A model generated the notes under the pieces. It saw only the letters and a program-made list of their open reading frames with translations. It searched no databases and was not told the DNA's origin. A DNA stretch of 64,000 nt from Nitriliruptoraceae bacterium (GTDB lineage: Bacteria > Actinomycetota > Nitriliruptoria > Nitriliruptorales > Nitriliruptoraceae). How positions within the stretch are numbered: the first letter of the stretch is position 1; each line of letters opens with the position of its first letter. The position numbers were made by a program, and so were the translations under genes. Positions 10,064 to 17,442 of this stretch are shown here, one piece after another. The stretch lies in NCBI GenBank assembly GCA_003565155.1, contig PXDB01000124.1, positions 1 to 64,000 of the forward strand. Reading direction: 5' to 3'.

Positions 10064-11464
10064 CTACGCCGTCGAGTGTCCGGCGGTCGCCAGTGCAGGT
10101 GCCGGTGCGGGCACCGGGACGGGGATGGCGGTCGGCTCGGGCGCAGGCCGGTCAAGGACAACTGCGCTCGCGAAGTGCGGCTGACGCAGGAGGAAGACCA
10201 ACAGCATGGAGATCGCCAACAACCCGATCGCTGCCTGGTAGGCACCGATGTAGCTTCCGGTCGCAGCCAGCACGCTGGAGCCGATCTGTGGGCCGAGCAA
10301 CAGGGAGATGCCCCACCCGAAGAACACGAAGCCGTAGTTCGCGCCGTAGGCCTTGAGCCCGAAGTAGTCCGCCACGATCGACGGGGTCACCGCCAACGCC
10401 GCGCCGTAGCAGGCACCAGCGATCAGGACGCCCGCGAATATCAGCCCGGGTGTCGTCCAGAACTGCAGCAGGAACAGGTTCAGCAGCAGGACCACGTGCA
10501 TCACCACGAAGGTCCGCTTCCGACCGAGGTAGTCCGAGCCGATCCCACCACCGGAACGTCCCATGGCGTTGGTGAGTGCCAGGACCGGGACCGCCATCGG
10601 CAGGAGGAAGGCCAGTCTCGTACCGAGGGCACCGTCCAACCCGCCTGCGGTCTGCGTGCTCATGATGCTGCCGATACTGCCGATGACCATCGCCCCCGCT
10701 GAGCAGAACAACGCGTAGATCCCCAGCAGCATCCAGGCCTGCGGGGTCCGGATCGCCGTCTTGAGCGCGACGCTGGGTGCATGGCGCTTTCCATCGGAGA
10801 GTGGGACGTCGTCCTCGCGTGGCGGTGCCGGCGGCACGTATCCCGATGGAGGATCGACCATCAGCGCGGCACAGGGGAGACCGATCAGCAGGATCAAGGT
10901 TCCGAGGATCGCCAGGGTGGCCTCCAGCGACAGGCCGACGCCGTGGAGCAGCCAGATCTGCACCGGTCCCATCCACAGCGCGCCGAGCCCGAAGCCGGTG
11001 ACGACCAGTCCGTTGATCATGCCCTTCCGGGAAGGATCGAACCACTTCATGGCTGCAGGGCGCGGGCATGCGTAGACGAACGCGAGTCCCGCGCCGACGA
11101 TCACACCGAAGGTGATGAAGAACAGCCCCGGCGTGCGGGTCACGAGCCCGCTGAGGATGGTCCCACCGCCGACCATCAGGATGCCGGCAACCATGACGGG
11201 CCGCGGGCCGAAACGGTCCTGGAGCGAACCGGCCACGATGAGCAGGAGCGCGAGGGTCAGCCCGCCGATGGAGAACGGGACCGTCAGTTGCGCGACCCCC
11301 CACTCCGGGTACGCCTCGAGCACGTCGCGGATGTTGCTCCACGTGTAGATGATGCCGACGCTGAAGTTCGACAGCAGGCCGGCGAGCAGTACCACGTAGC
11401 CGCGGCGCGGTACGCGGGCGTTCTGCGGTGCGGGCTGGCTGTCGATGCTGGAGGTCTTCGCCAT
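10064..11464 (-). CDS. MFS transporter, oxalate/formate antiporter (OxlT-like) family
   Basis: 466 residues from ATG 11464. Twelve hydrophobic segments in two six-helix halves with a hydrophilic central loop (about residues 210-240). The N-terminal NFSVGIIYTWSN stretch, the DRFGPRP loop 2-3 motif and GRSGGGIGSDYLGRK in loop 8-9 match the OFA subfamily, whose members exchange small carboxylates across the cytoplasmic membrane. The last 30 residues are a Pro/Ala-rich cytoplasmic tail. No oxalate- or formate-metabolising gene is nearby, so substrate is unknown. The gene is divergent from the rpmB/azt zinc cluster with 356 bp between. Confidence 0.88.
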   Translation of the reverse strand: MAKTSSIDSQPAPQNARVPRRGYVVLLAGLLSNFSVGIIYTWSNIRDVLEAYPEWGVAQLTVPFSIGGLTLALLLIVAGSLQDRFGPRPVMVAGILMVGGGTILSGLVTRTPGLFFITFGVIVGAGLAFVYACPRPAAMKWFDPSRKGMINGLVVTGFGLGALWMGPVQIWLLHGVGLSLEATLAILGTLILLIGLPCAALMVDPPSGYVPPAPPREDDVPLSDGKRHAPSVALKTAIRTPQAWMLLGIYALFCSAGAMVIGSIGSIMSTQTAGGLDGALGTRLAFLLPMAVPVLALTNAMGRSGGGIGSDYLGRKRTFVVMHVVLLLNLFLLQFWTTPGLIFAGVLIAGACYGAALAVTPSIVADYFGLKAYGANYGFVFFGWGISLLLGPQIGSSVLAATGSYIGAYQAAIGLLAISMLLVFLLRQPHFASAVVLDRPAPEPTAIPVPVPAPAPALATAGHSTA

Positions 11465-11820
11465 GGGCCGGGTCCCTCGGGCTGGCCTTGCCGGACGTGC
11501 CGGACGCGTCCGGCGAAACCGTGGGTGCCTGCTCCAGCGGACGTTGGAACCCTACGGGCACGGCCTGTCGCCGCACCGAGGAGAAGTACCCGCAGTCGAA
11601 GGCCATCGGTACCCGTGTGGCCGGGGTCATCGGTCCGAGGCCGAGCCAGACGGGGCGGTAGCGAGGTGACCTGCATCGACCGCTCCTGGGTTCTCGGCAG
11701 GGTGGTGGCGGGCGTCGACCCGATGGTGTCTTCGGGTCGTAGAAGTTGGGTGTTTCCGAGCCCTGTACGATAATATTTCTCGGAACGCATCGCAATAGTG
11801 AGATTGCCTGAGGAGGCATC
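11465..11820. other. Divergent intergenic region between the MFS gene and rpmB
   Basis: About 356 bp. The right-hand 80 bp hold the rpmB promoter and motif described separately. The remainder (11465-11740) has no gene, strong repeat or hairpin that I can support. Confidence 0.6.
11746..11786 (+). promoter_or_regulatory. rpmB promoter with probable zinc-repressor operator
   Basis: TTGGGT (11746-11751), 17-bp spacer, GATAAT (11769-11774). Directly downstream, 11775-11786 reads ATTTCTCGGAAC; its reverse complement GTTCCGAGAAA is identical over 11 bp to the site behind the aztD promoter. TTCCGAG also occurs at 11754-11760, inverted relative to CTCGGAA at 11779-11785. A second inverted repeat, GCAAT-N6-ATTGC, lies at 11792-11807. 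Zur is the expected regulator of these genes, but the motif is not the classical actinobacterial Zur box. Confidence 0.5.
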
Positions 11821-12057
11821 GTGGCCCGTCACTGCATGCTCACCGGCGCCGAAGCCTGGTACGGCAAGCAGGTGTCCCACTCGCACCGGCGCTCGTCGCG
11901 ACGGTGGGACCCCAACCTGCAGACGAAGCGGTACTGGGTGCCCTCGGAGGGTCGCCACGTCCGCCTGCGGTTGTCCGCCAAGGCGATAAAGACCATCGAC
12001 CGCATCGGCATCGAGGCGGCGGTGGCGCGGATCCGCGCCCGTGGAGAGCGCATCTGA
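11821..12057 (+). CDS. rpmB: 50S ribosomal protein L28, zinc-independent paralogue form
   Basis: 78 residues from GTG 11821 with an AGGAGG site 4 nt upstream. The sequence aligns along its whole length with bacterial L28 (C-x-x-TG near the start, W-x-PNLQ, R-x-WV, LR[13 protein letters not shown]). Only one cysteine remains, so the two CxxC pairs of the zinc-binding form are absent. C-minus ribosomal protein paralogues are typically induced on zinc starvation, replacing the zinc-containing version and freeing its metal. Position immediately before a zinc importer operon fits this. Only 36 bp separate it from aztB, so they are probably co-transcribed. Confidence 0.92.
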   Translation: MARHCMLTGAEAWYGKQVSHSHRRSSRRWDPNLQTKRYWVPSEGRHVRLRLSAKAIKTIDRIGIEAAVARIRARGERI

Positions 12058-12093
12058 CCGGATCCATACCCCTGCGACCTACGGCGCGCTGAG

Positions 12094-12939
12094 ATGGTGC
12101 GTGCCCTGCTCCTCGACCCCTTCTCCCTGACGTTCCTGCAACGGGCCCTGCTGGCCGGCATGCTCGCAGGCATCAGTTGCGGCGTGGTCGGTACCTGGGT
12201 GGTGCTGCGCAAGGTCGCCTTCTTCGGTGAGGCGCTCAGCCACGGGATCGTGCCGGGTGTGGCGATCGCGACCCTGGTCGGCTTCTCCCCGGTGCTCGGT
12301 GCGGCGGCCAGCGCCGGGGGGATGGTGGCCGGTGTCAGTGGCGCCAGCCGAGCCCGCCGGGTGGGGGAGGAGACCGCGGTCGGGCTGCTGTTCGTCGGGA
12401 TGCTGGGCCTCGGCATCCTCATCATCTCCCGTTCCGGGTCCTTCGCGGTCGATGTGACCGCGCTGCTGTTCGGCTCCGTGCTCGGCGTGCGCACCGAGGA
12501 CGTGACCGTCGCCGCCATCGCGGCTGCGCTGACCCTCGCGGTCTCCCTGGCCGGTTACCGCGCCTTCGTCGCGTTGACCGCCGACGAGCGCGTAGCCGCC
12601 CTGGCCGGCTTCTCCCCGCGCTGGACGCGGGTGTGGTTGCTGGCCATCGTGGCCATGGCCGTCGTCGCCTCCTTCCGCACGATCGGTGCGCTGCTGGTCG
12701 TCGCCCTCCTGGTTGCACCGGCGGCGTCCGCGGTGCAGTTCACCCGCCGCATCCCCTGGACGATGGCCATCGCCGTGCTGCTGGCCTGGAGCGCGGTGAT
12801 CGCGGGCCTGCTGGCCAGCTACCACCTGGACCTCGCGGCGGGTGGGGCGATCGCGGTGGTGGCGGTGCTGCAGTTCGCTGCGACCGCTGGCGTCCGGTCC
12901 ATGGTCGCCCGGGTTGGCGTTCACGCGGCGGCTGGGTAA
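12094..12939 (+). CDS. aztB: Zinc ABC transporter permease AztB (ZnuB family)
   Basis: 281 residues with seven to eight transmembrane helices, the ABC-3 metal permease fold. Family signatures include the EALSHGIVPGVAIA stretch near residue 48 and FRTIGALLVVALLVAPAASA near residue 190. It forms the membrane channel of a high-affinity zinc importer with AztA and receives zinc from AztC. The start at ATG 12094 has no good ribosome site but begins the conserved N-terminal helix, and translation may couple to rpmB. Assignment to AztB rather than generic ZnuB rests on the adjacent aztD. Confidence 0.88.
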   Translation: MVRALLLDPFSLTFLQRALLAGMLAGISCGVVGTWVVLRKVAFFGEALSHGIVPGVAIATLVGFSPVLGAAASAGGMVAGVSGASRARRVGEETAVGLLFVGMLGLGILIISRSGSFAVDVTALLFGSVLGVRTEDVTVAAIAAALTLAVSLAGYRAFVALTADERVAALAGFSPRWTRVWLLAIVAMAVVASFRTIGALLVVALLVAPAASAVQFTRRIPWTMAIAVLLAWSAVIAGLLASYHLDLAAGGAIAVVAVLQFAATAGVRSMVARVGVHAAAG

Positions 12940-12968
12940 CTTAGGAATAGTTCCGAGAAAATTCCTAA
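12914..12968 (+). promoter_or_regulatory. Internal promoter and inverted-repeat operator before aztD
   Basis: TTGGCG (12914-12919), 17-bp spacer, TAACTT (12937-12942). Overlapping and following it is a perfect inverted repeat, TTAGGAAT (12941-12948) and ATTCCTAA (12961-12968), whose 12-bp centre contains GTTCCGAGAAA (12950-12960), the motif shared with the rpmB promoter. This would give aztD, aztC and aztA a second zinc-responsive transcript. The arms could also form an RNA hairpin after the aztB stop. Confidence 0.5.
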
Positions 12969-13054
12969 AACTCAGAGGCGTGGTTCCCGTATCGCCGATG
13001 CGGGGCGCGTCACCAGACCGCGCGGGATGCTCCCGCCAGGAGGGTCAGGACGAT

Positions 13055-14398
13055 ATGGACGTCACGATGCGACGCTGGCGGGTGCTCATCGCCGCCGCGG
13101 CCGGGGCACTGGTCCTCGCCGCGTGCGGTGAGGACGCTGAGGAGGCCGCCACCGACGAGACCGCCGCCACGGAGGAGGAGGACGTCGAGGAGGTAGACGC
13201 CCACCACGACGACGAGCACGACGAGGACCACGAGCGCGACGACGACGGCTACGACGACGAGCAGGCCGCTGCGTCCGAAGAGGTCCCTGACCCGCAGCCG
13301 CGTCTGGTCGTCGCCGACGCCGAGGACGCGGTCGTCCACGTGGTCGACCTCGCCACCGAGGAGGTGCTCGCCAGCTTCGACACCGAGATGCCGGGTGCGG
13401 CCCTCTACCTCGGCAGCGAGCAGCGCGTGGTCGCCGCCGTGCAGACCGGTGGTGGCACCGTGCAGTTCATCGAGCCGGGGACCTGGGCGATGGACCACGG
13501 TGATCACAACCACTACTTCATCGATCCGCCCCGACTGCTCGACGCACGCCTCGACACCGGCACGCCGATCCACACCACCGCCGACTTCGGTCGGTTCGCG
13601 ATCTTCGGCGACGACGAAGGGGCCGGCTTCCTGGTCGACGAGATGGCGCTGCTCGACCACGCCGACATCGATGGTGAGGTCGTGGAGACCGACACCCCGC
13701 ACCACGGTGGCGTCGTGCAGCTCAGCGAGGAGCTGACGGTCATCTCCGGCCCGGCGGACGACCAGGACGGTGGGCTGGCCGACGAAGTCTGGGTCTTCCA
13801 CGACGGTGAGCGGGTGGGCGAGTACGACTGCCCCGGCCTGCACGGCGAGCAGCGCGGCGCCGACTGGACCGCCTTCGCCTGCGCCGACCGCATCCTGCTC
13901 CTCGAGGCCCACGGAGACCACGCCCACGGCAGCGAGGTGTTCTACCCCGAGGACCTCGGTGAGGAGTTCCGTCTCGGCTACCTCGGTGTCGCCGAGGACA
14001 GCAACATCTTCGTGTCCTCCCGTGACGACATGGTCGCCTTCATCGATGCGGACGCGGAGGAGATGACCATCGTCGAGCTGCCGACCGAGACCGCGACCCG
14101 CACCACCGTCGACGACGACGGCAACGTGCTGGTCCTCACCGATGACGGCACCCTGCACCTGTTCGACGCCGACACCACCGAGCTGGTCGCCTCCAGCGAG
14201 GAGACGGTGACCATCGACGACAATGAGGAGGCTCCCCGCTTCTCGATCGTCGGCGGTCGTGACCGCGCTTACGTCCCGTCCCCGAGCGAGGGCGTGGTGC
14301 ACGAGTTCGCCACCAACGACGACCTGCGCCTGGCGCGGACCATGGAGCTGGGCGGTGCGCCGGCGAACCTGGTCTTCGTCGGTGCGTGGCCGCGCTGA
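13055..14398 (+). CDS. aztD: Zinc metallochaperone AztD, lipoprotein beta-propeller
   Basis: 447 residues from ATG 13055 (AGGAGGG upstream); M5 at 13067 is an alternative. A signal sequence ends in the lipobox LAAC with Cys24, so the protein should be membrane-anchored on the outside. Next comes an acidic His-rich segment (residues about 45-75, with HH and several H-D pairs) suited to zinc capture, then a WD40-like propeller with repeated LVVADAED/DGNVLVLTDDG blades and further His motifs (DHGDHNHY, HGDHAHG). This matches AztD of Paracoccus, a periplasmic chaperone that hands zinc to AztC. It sits between aztB and aztC, overlapping the latter by one base (TGATG). Confidence 0.88.
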   Translation: MDVTMRRWRVLIAAAAGALVLAACGEDAEEAATDETAATEEEDVEEVDAHHDDEHDEDHERDDDGYDDEQAAASEEVPDPQPRLVVADAEDAVVHVVDLATEEVLASFDTEMPGAALYLGSEQRVVAAVQTGGGTVQFIEPGTWAMDHGDHNHYFIDPPRLLDARLDTGTPIHTTADFGRFAIFGDDEGAGFLVDEMALLDHADIDGEVVETDTPHHGGVVQLSEELTVISGPADDQDGGLADEVWVFHDGERVGEYDCPGLHGEQRGADWTAFACADRILLLEAHGDHAHGSEVFYPEDLGEEFRLGYLGVAEDSNIFVSSRDDMVAFIDADAEEMTIVELPTETATRTTVDDDGNVLVLTDDGTLHLFDADTTELVASSEETVTIDDNEEAPRFSIVGGRDRAYVPSPSEGVVHEFATNDDLRLARTMELGGAPANLVFVGAWPR

Positions 14399-15372
14399 TG
14401 TTGGCGCGCTGGGGCCAGCGGACCCTGGTCCCGGCGGCCGCACTCCTCCTCCTCACCGCCTGCGGTGGGGAGGAGGCGGGCCCCGGGGCAGAGGAAGCAA
14501 CCAACGCCACTGCGGACGGTGACGTCCCGCACGTGGTCGTCACCATGAACGTGTTGGCGGACATCATCGACGTCGCCCTCGGCGAGCTCATCGAGGTCGA
14601 CAGCGTGATGCCCCGGGGCGTCGACCCGCACTCCTTCGAACTCTCCGCCGCGGCGGCGGAGCGTCTGACGGAGGCCGACCTGATCGTGGTCAACGGGCTG
14701 AACCTGGAGGAGAACGTGCTGCCGGTCGTCGAGGCCGCCAGTGACGACGGTGTCCCGGTCTTCGAGGTCGCTCCGGAGGTGGACCCGATCGCCTACGGCG
14801 ACATCGGCCTCGACGAGGATCCGACCATGCTCGATCCCCACGTGTGGACCGACGTGAGCCGGATGGTCGGCGTACCCGCCATGGTCGCCGACGCGCTGAT
14901 CGAGGCCGCTGACCTCGACGGAGCGACTGCTGCGGCCCTGGCGGAGGCGGCGGAGGCGGCACGGGCCGACCTCGAGGCGCTGGACGCCGAGGTGGAGGAG
15001 CTCCTCGCGGACATCCGCGCTGACCAGCGCAACCTCGTGACCAACCATCACGTCTTCGGCTACTTCGCCGAGCGGTACGACTTCACCGTGATCGGGACCG
15101 CCATCCCCGGTGCGACGACCCTGGCGAGTCCGAGCGCGGCCGATCTCGAGGAGGTCGTCCGGGCGATCGAGGAGGCGGCGGTGCCGACGCTGTTCGCCGA
15201 CGCGAGCTCGCCCACCCTGCTGGTCGACGCGCTGGCGACCGAGGCCGACATCGACGTGGATGTCGTCTCGCTCTGGACGGAGTCGCTGTCGCCGGAGGGC
15301 GAGGGCGCGGAGACCTTCGAGGAGATGATGCGCGACAACGCCACCCGTATCGCCGAGGGGCTCGGCGGGTGA
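14398..15372 (+). CDS. aztC: Zinc ABC transporter substrate-binding lipoprotein AztC
   Basis: 324 residues from ATG 14398, which overlaps the aztD stop; a GTG at 14386 is also in frame. Signal peptide with lipobox LTAC, Cys22. The cluster A-I fold is recognisable, with zinc ligands in DPHSFE, DPHVW and NHHVFGYF and an Asp in FADASSP near residue 275. The long His-rich loop of ZnuA is missing, as in AztC, where AztD supplies the metal instead. It delivers zinc to AztB. Its stop overlaps the aztA start by 4 bp. Confidence 0.9.
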   Translation: MLARWGQRTLVPAAALLLLTACGGEEAGPGAEEATNATADGDVPHVVVTMNVLADIIDVALGELIEVDSVMPRGVDPHSFELSAAAAERLTEADLIVVNGLNLEENVLPVVEAASDDGVPVFEVAPEVDPIAYGDIGLDEDPTMLDPHVWTDVSRMVGVPAMVADALIEAADLDGATAAALAEAAEAARADLEALDAEVEELLADIRADQRNLVTNHHVFGYFAERYDFTVIGTAIPGATTLASPSAADLEEVVRAIEEAAVPTLFADASSPTLLVDALATEADIDVDVVSLWTESLSPEGEGAETFEEMMRDNATRIAEGLGG

Positions 15373-16088
15373 GCTGCGCCCGCCTCGAGGGCATCACGGT
15401 CAGCTACGACACCGGCCCCACCGTGCTGCAGGTGGACCACCTGGAGCTCGCCGGTGGGACGATCACCGCGTTGGTCGGCCCCAACGGGTCCGGCAAGTCG
15501 ACCCTGCTGCAGGTCATCGCCGGGCTCCTTCCGCCGCGCACCGGCAACATCACCTTCGGGGAGCGACGTCCGGAGCGCCGGGTCGTGGCGATGGTGTTCC
15601 AGTCGAGCCAGGTGGACGCACGTCTGCCGCTCACCGTCGCCGAGGTGGTCGCGATGGGTCGTTACCCCCACCGTGGCCTGCTCGGCCGCTTCCGAGCTGG
15701 GGACCGGGCCGCGGTCATGCAAGCGATGGAGCGGGTCGATGTCGCCGACCTCGCCCGACGGCAACTGGTGGAGCTCTCCGGTGGGCAGCGGCAGCGGGTC
15801 CTGGCGGCGCGGGCGTTGGCCCAGCGGGCGTCCATCCTGCTCCTCGACGAGGCCCACACCGGCCTCGACGCCGCCAGCGAGGTGCTGATCGCCCGGGCGG
15901 TCGAAGAGGAGCGCGACCGCGGGGCGGTGGTGGTCGCCGCCACCCACGACCTGCAGACGGCCGCTCGTGCCGACCAGGTGGTCCTCCTGGCGGGCCGTCC
16001 GGTGGCGTGCGGACCAGCCGCCGAGGTGCTGGTGCCCGCGCGGTTGGCGGACGCCTACGGCCCGGGGGTGATCGTCCCGACGGCGTAG
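15369..16088 (+). CDS. aztA: Zinc ABC transporter ATP-binding protein AztA
   Basis: 239 residues from GTG 15369 (GTGA overlap with aztC). Walker A GPNGSGKST, Q-loop VFQSSQ, signature LSGGQRQR, Walker B ILLLDEAH and the switch His in ATHD are all present. It powers the zinc importer with AztB and AztC. Gene order here is rpmB-aztB-aztD-aztC-aztA, a rearrangement of the aztABCD order known from Paracoccus. The tail is slightly shorter than in many metal ABC ATPases, with no domain missing. Confidence 0.9.
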   Translation: MSCARLEGITVSYDTGPTVLQVDHLELAGGTITALVGPNGSGKSTLLQVIAGLLPPRTGNITFGERRPERRVVAMVFQSSQVDARLPLTVAEVVAMGRYPHRGLLGRFRAGDRAAVMQAMERVDVADLARRQLVELSGGQRQRVLAARALAQRASILLLDEAHTGLDAASEVLIARAVEEERDRGAVVVAATHDLQTAARADQVVLLAGRPVACGPAAEVLVPARLADAYGPGVIVPTA

Positions 16089-16172
16089 GGCTGTGCCCGG
16101 TGCGGGCGGCGCCTACGGTCCTGGCTGCACCGTCGTCACCACGACGTGGCGTACCGCGATGAGGAGGAGCAG

Positions 16173-16676
16173 ATGGACGCGGACCTGCAGGCACGGTTCA
16201 ACGCCCAGATCGCCTTGGAGCACACCGCTGAGCGGGTGTATCTGCAGATGTCGGCCTGGGCGGAGGCCCACGACTACGCCGGCTCTGCGGCCTGGCTGCG
16301 GTCCCAGGCGGCCGAGGAGGGCGAGCACGCCCGGCTGTTCATGGACCACGTGCTGGACCGCGACGGCGAGGTGATCCTCGCCGCCCTCGACGCGCCGCCG
16401 GCGGACTACGACGACCTGTTGGCGGTGTTCGTGGCCGCACTCGCCCACGAACGCAAGGTCACCGCGTCCATCGGGGAGCTGTACGCCGCCGCGAACGAGT
16501 CACGGGCCTTCCCCAGCCTGCCGCTGTTGACCTGGTTCCTGGAGGAGCAGGTGGAGGAGGAGGCCAGCGTCAGCGCCATCGTCGGCGAGCTGGAGAAGGT
16601 GATCGGCGACCCGAGTGCGGTGCTGCTCCTCGACCGTGAGCTGCCGGGTCGCCGCGACGGCGGCGAGGCGGGTTGA
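16173..16676 (+). CDS. Ferritin (non-heme, Ftn type)
   Basis: 167 residues from ATG 16173 with GAGGAGGAG just upstream; an in-frame GTG at 16146 would add nine residues of ribosome-site sequence. Four-helix bundle with ferroxidase ligands in the expected places: Glu in the first helix (ALEHTAERVY), E-x-x-H in the second (EEGEHARLF), Glu in AALAHERK and Q/E in FLEEQVEEE. It oxidises and stores iron in a 24-mer. It lies after the zinc operon and before an IdeR-like iron box. Bacterioferritin is unlikely because the heme Met is not evident. Confidence 0.92.
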   Translation: MDADLQARFNAQIALEHTAERVYLQMSAWAEAHDYAGSAAWLRSQAAEEGEHARLFMDHVLDRDGEVILAALDAPPADYDDLLAVFVAALAHERKVTASIGELYAAANESRAFPSLPLLTWFLEEQVEEEASVSAIVGELEKVIGDPSAVLLLDRELPGRRDGGEAG

Positions 16677-16701
16677 CGCCCATCGGCAGCTGACGGGAGC
16701 A

Positions 16702-16720
16702 AAAGGTAAGGCTACCCTTA
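16702..16720 (+). promoter_or_regulatory. DtxR/IdeR-type iron box
   Basis: AAAGGTAAGGCTACCCTTA matches the 19-bp DtxR/IdeR consensus TWAGGTTAGSCTAACCTWA at 16 of 19 positions and keeps the dyad. It lies 34 bp before the nitroreductase start and 26 bp after the ferritin stop, so it probably controls the downstream gene. Confidence 0.65.
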
Positions 16721-16753
16721 CTCCTCCCGACGGGAGCGAGTGGAAGGGGCGCC

Positions 16754-17368
16754 ATGTCAGCCGCCGCGCAGCTGCAGCCGGCCGGGGAACTCGACCTGCT
16801 GACACGCAGGCGCAGCGTCAGCCGGTTGTCTGCACCCGGGCCGTCGCGGGAGGATCTGACCGAGATGCTCACGGCCGCCTGTGCGGCGCCGGATCACGGA
16901 CGGCTGCGGCCGTGGCGTTTCGTGGTCCTCGAAGGCGTCGCCCTGGTGGAGCTCGGACGGGCCTTCGCCCGTGCACACGCAGCGCGGGACCCGGAGGCCA
17001 CGGACGAGGAGCTGGAGCGCATCGCGGGAAAGGCGCAGCGCGCCCCCACCATCGTCGCGGTCATCGCCCGATCGACGCCCCACGCCAAGGTCCGTGAGTG
17101 GGAGCAGCTGGTGGCCGCAGGGTGCGCCGCACAGAACCTCTGCCTGGCGGCGACCGCGCTCGGCTACGGGTCGATGTGGCGCACCGGCTGGTTCGCGGAG
17201 CATCCCGTCGTGCTCGCCCACCTGGGCCTTGCTGAGGACGAGCGGATCGTGGGGATGGTCTACCTCGGCACCGTCGAAGCGGGCCAGCGCATCCCGCCCC
17301 GCGAACTGGATACCGGGTGCGTGACCTGGATGACGGGTCCGTCCGTGGAGCGCGCCCTCGGTCGCTGA
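16754..17368 (+). CDS. Nitroreductase-family flavoprotein
   Basis: 204 residues from ATG 16754. FMN-binding motifs of the YdjA-like one-domain nitroreductases are visible: RRRSVSRLS near the N-terminus, APDHGRLRPWRFVV, and the C-terminal GYGSMWRTGW and IVGMVYLGT stretches. The enzyme probably uses NAD(P)H to reduce nitroaromatics or quinones; the real substrate is unknown. The iron box in front suggests repression when iron is plentiful, which is unusual for this family and might indicate a role in ferric or siderophore reduction (inference). Confidence 0.88.
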   Translation: MSAAAQLQPAGELDLLTRRRSVSRLSAPGPSREDLTEMLTAACAAPDHGRLRPWRFVVLEGVALVELGRAFARAHAARDPEATDEELERIAGKAQRAPTIVAVIARSTPHAKVREWEQLVAAGCAAQNLCLAATALGYGSMWRTGWFAEHPVVLAHLGLAEDERIVGMVYLGTVEAGQRIPPRELDTGCVTWMTGPSVERALGR

Positions 17369-17442
17369 GACGGGTGGGACCGCCCGAGGCTCGTGCAGCG
17401 GGCAGGATGGTCACCGTCCCCCGCTCTTCGAGAGGCACGTCC

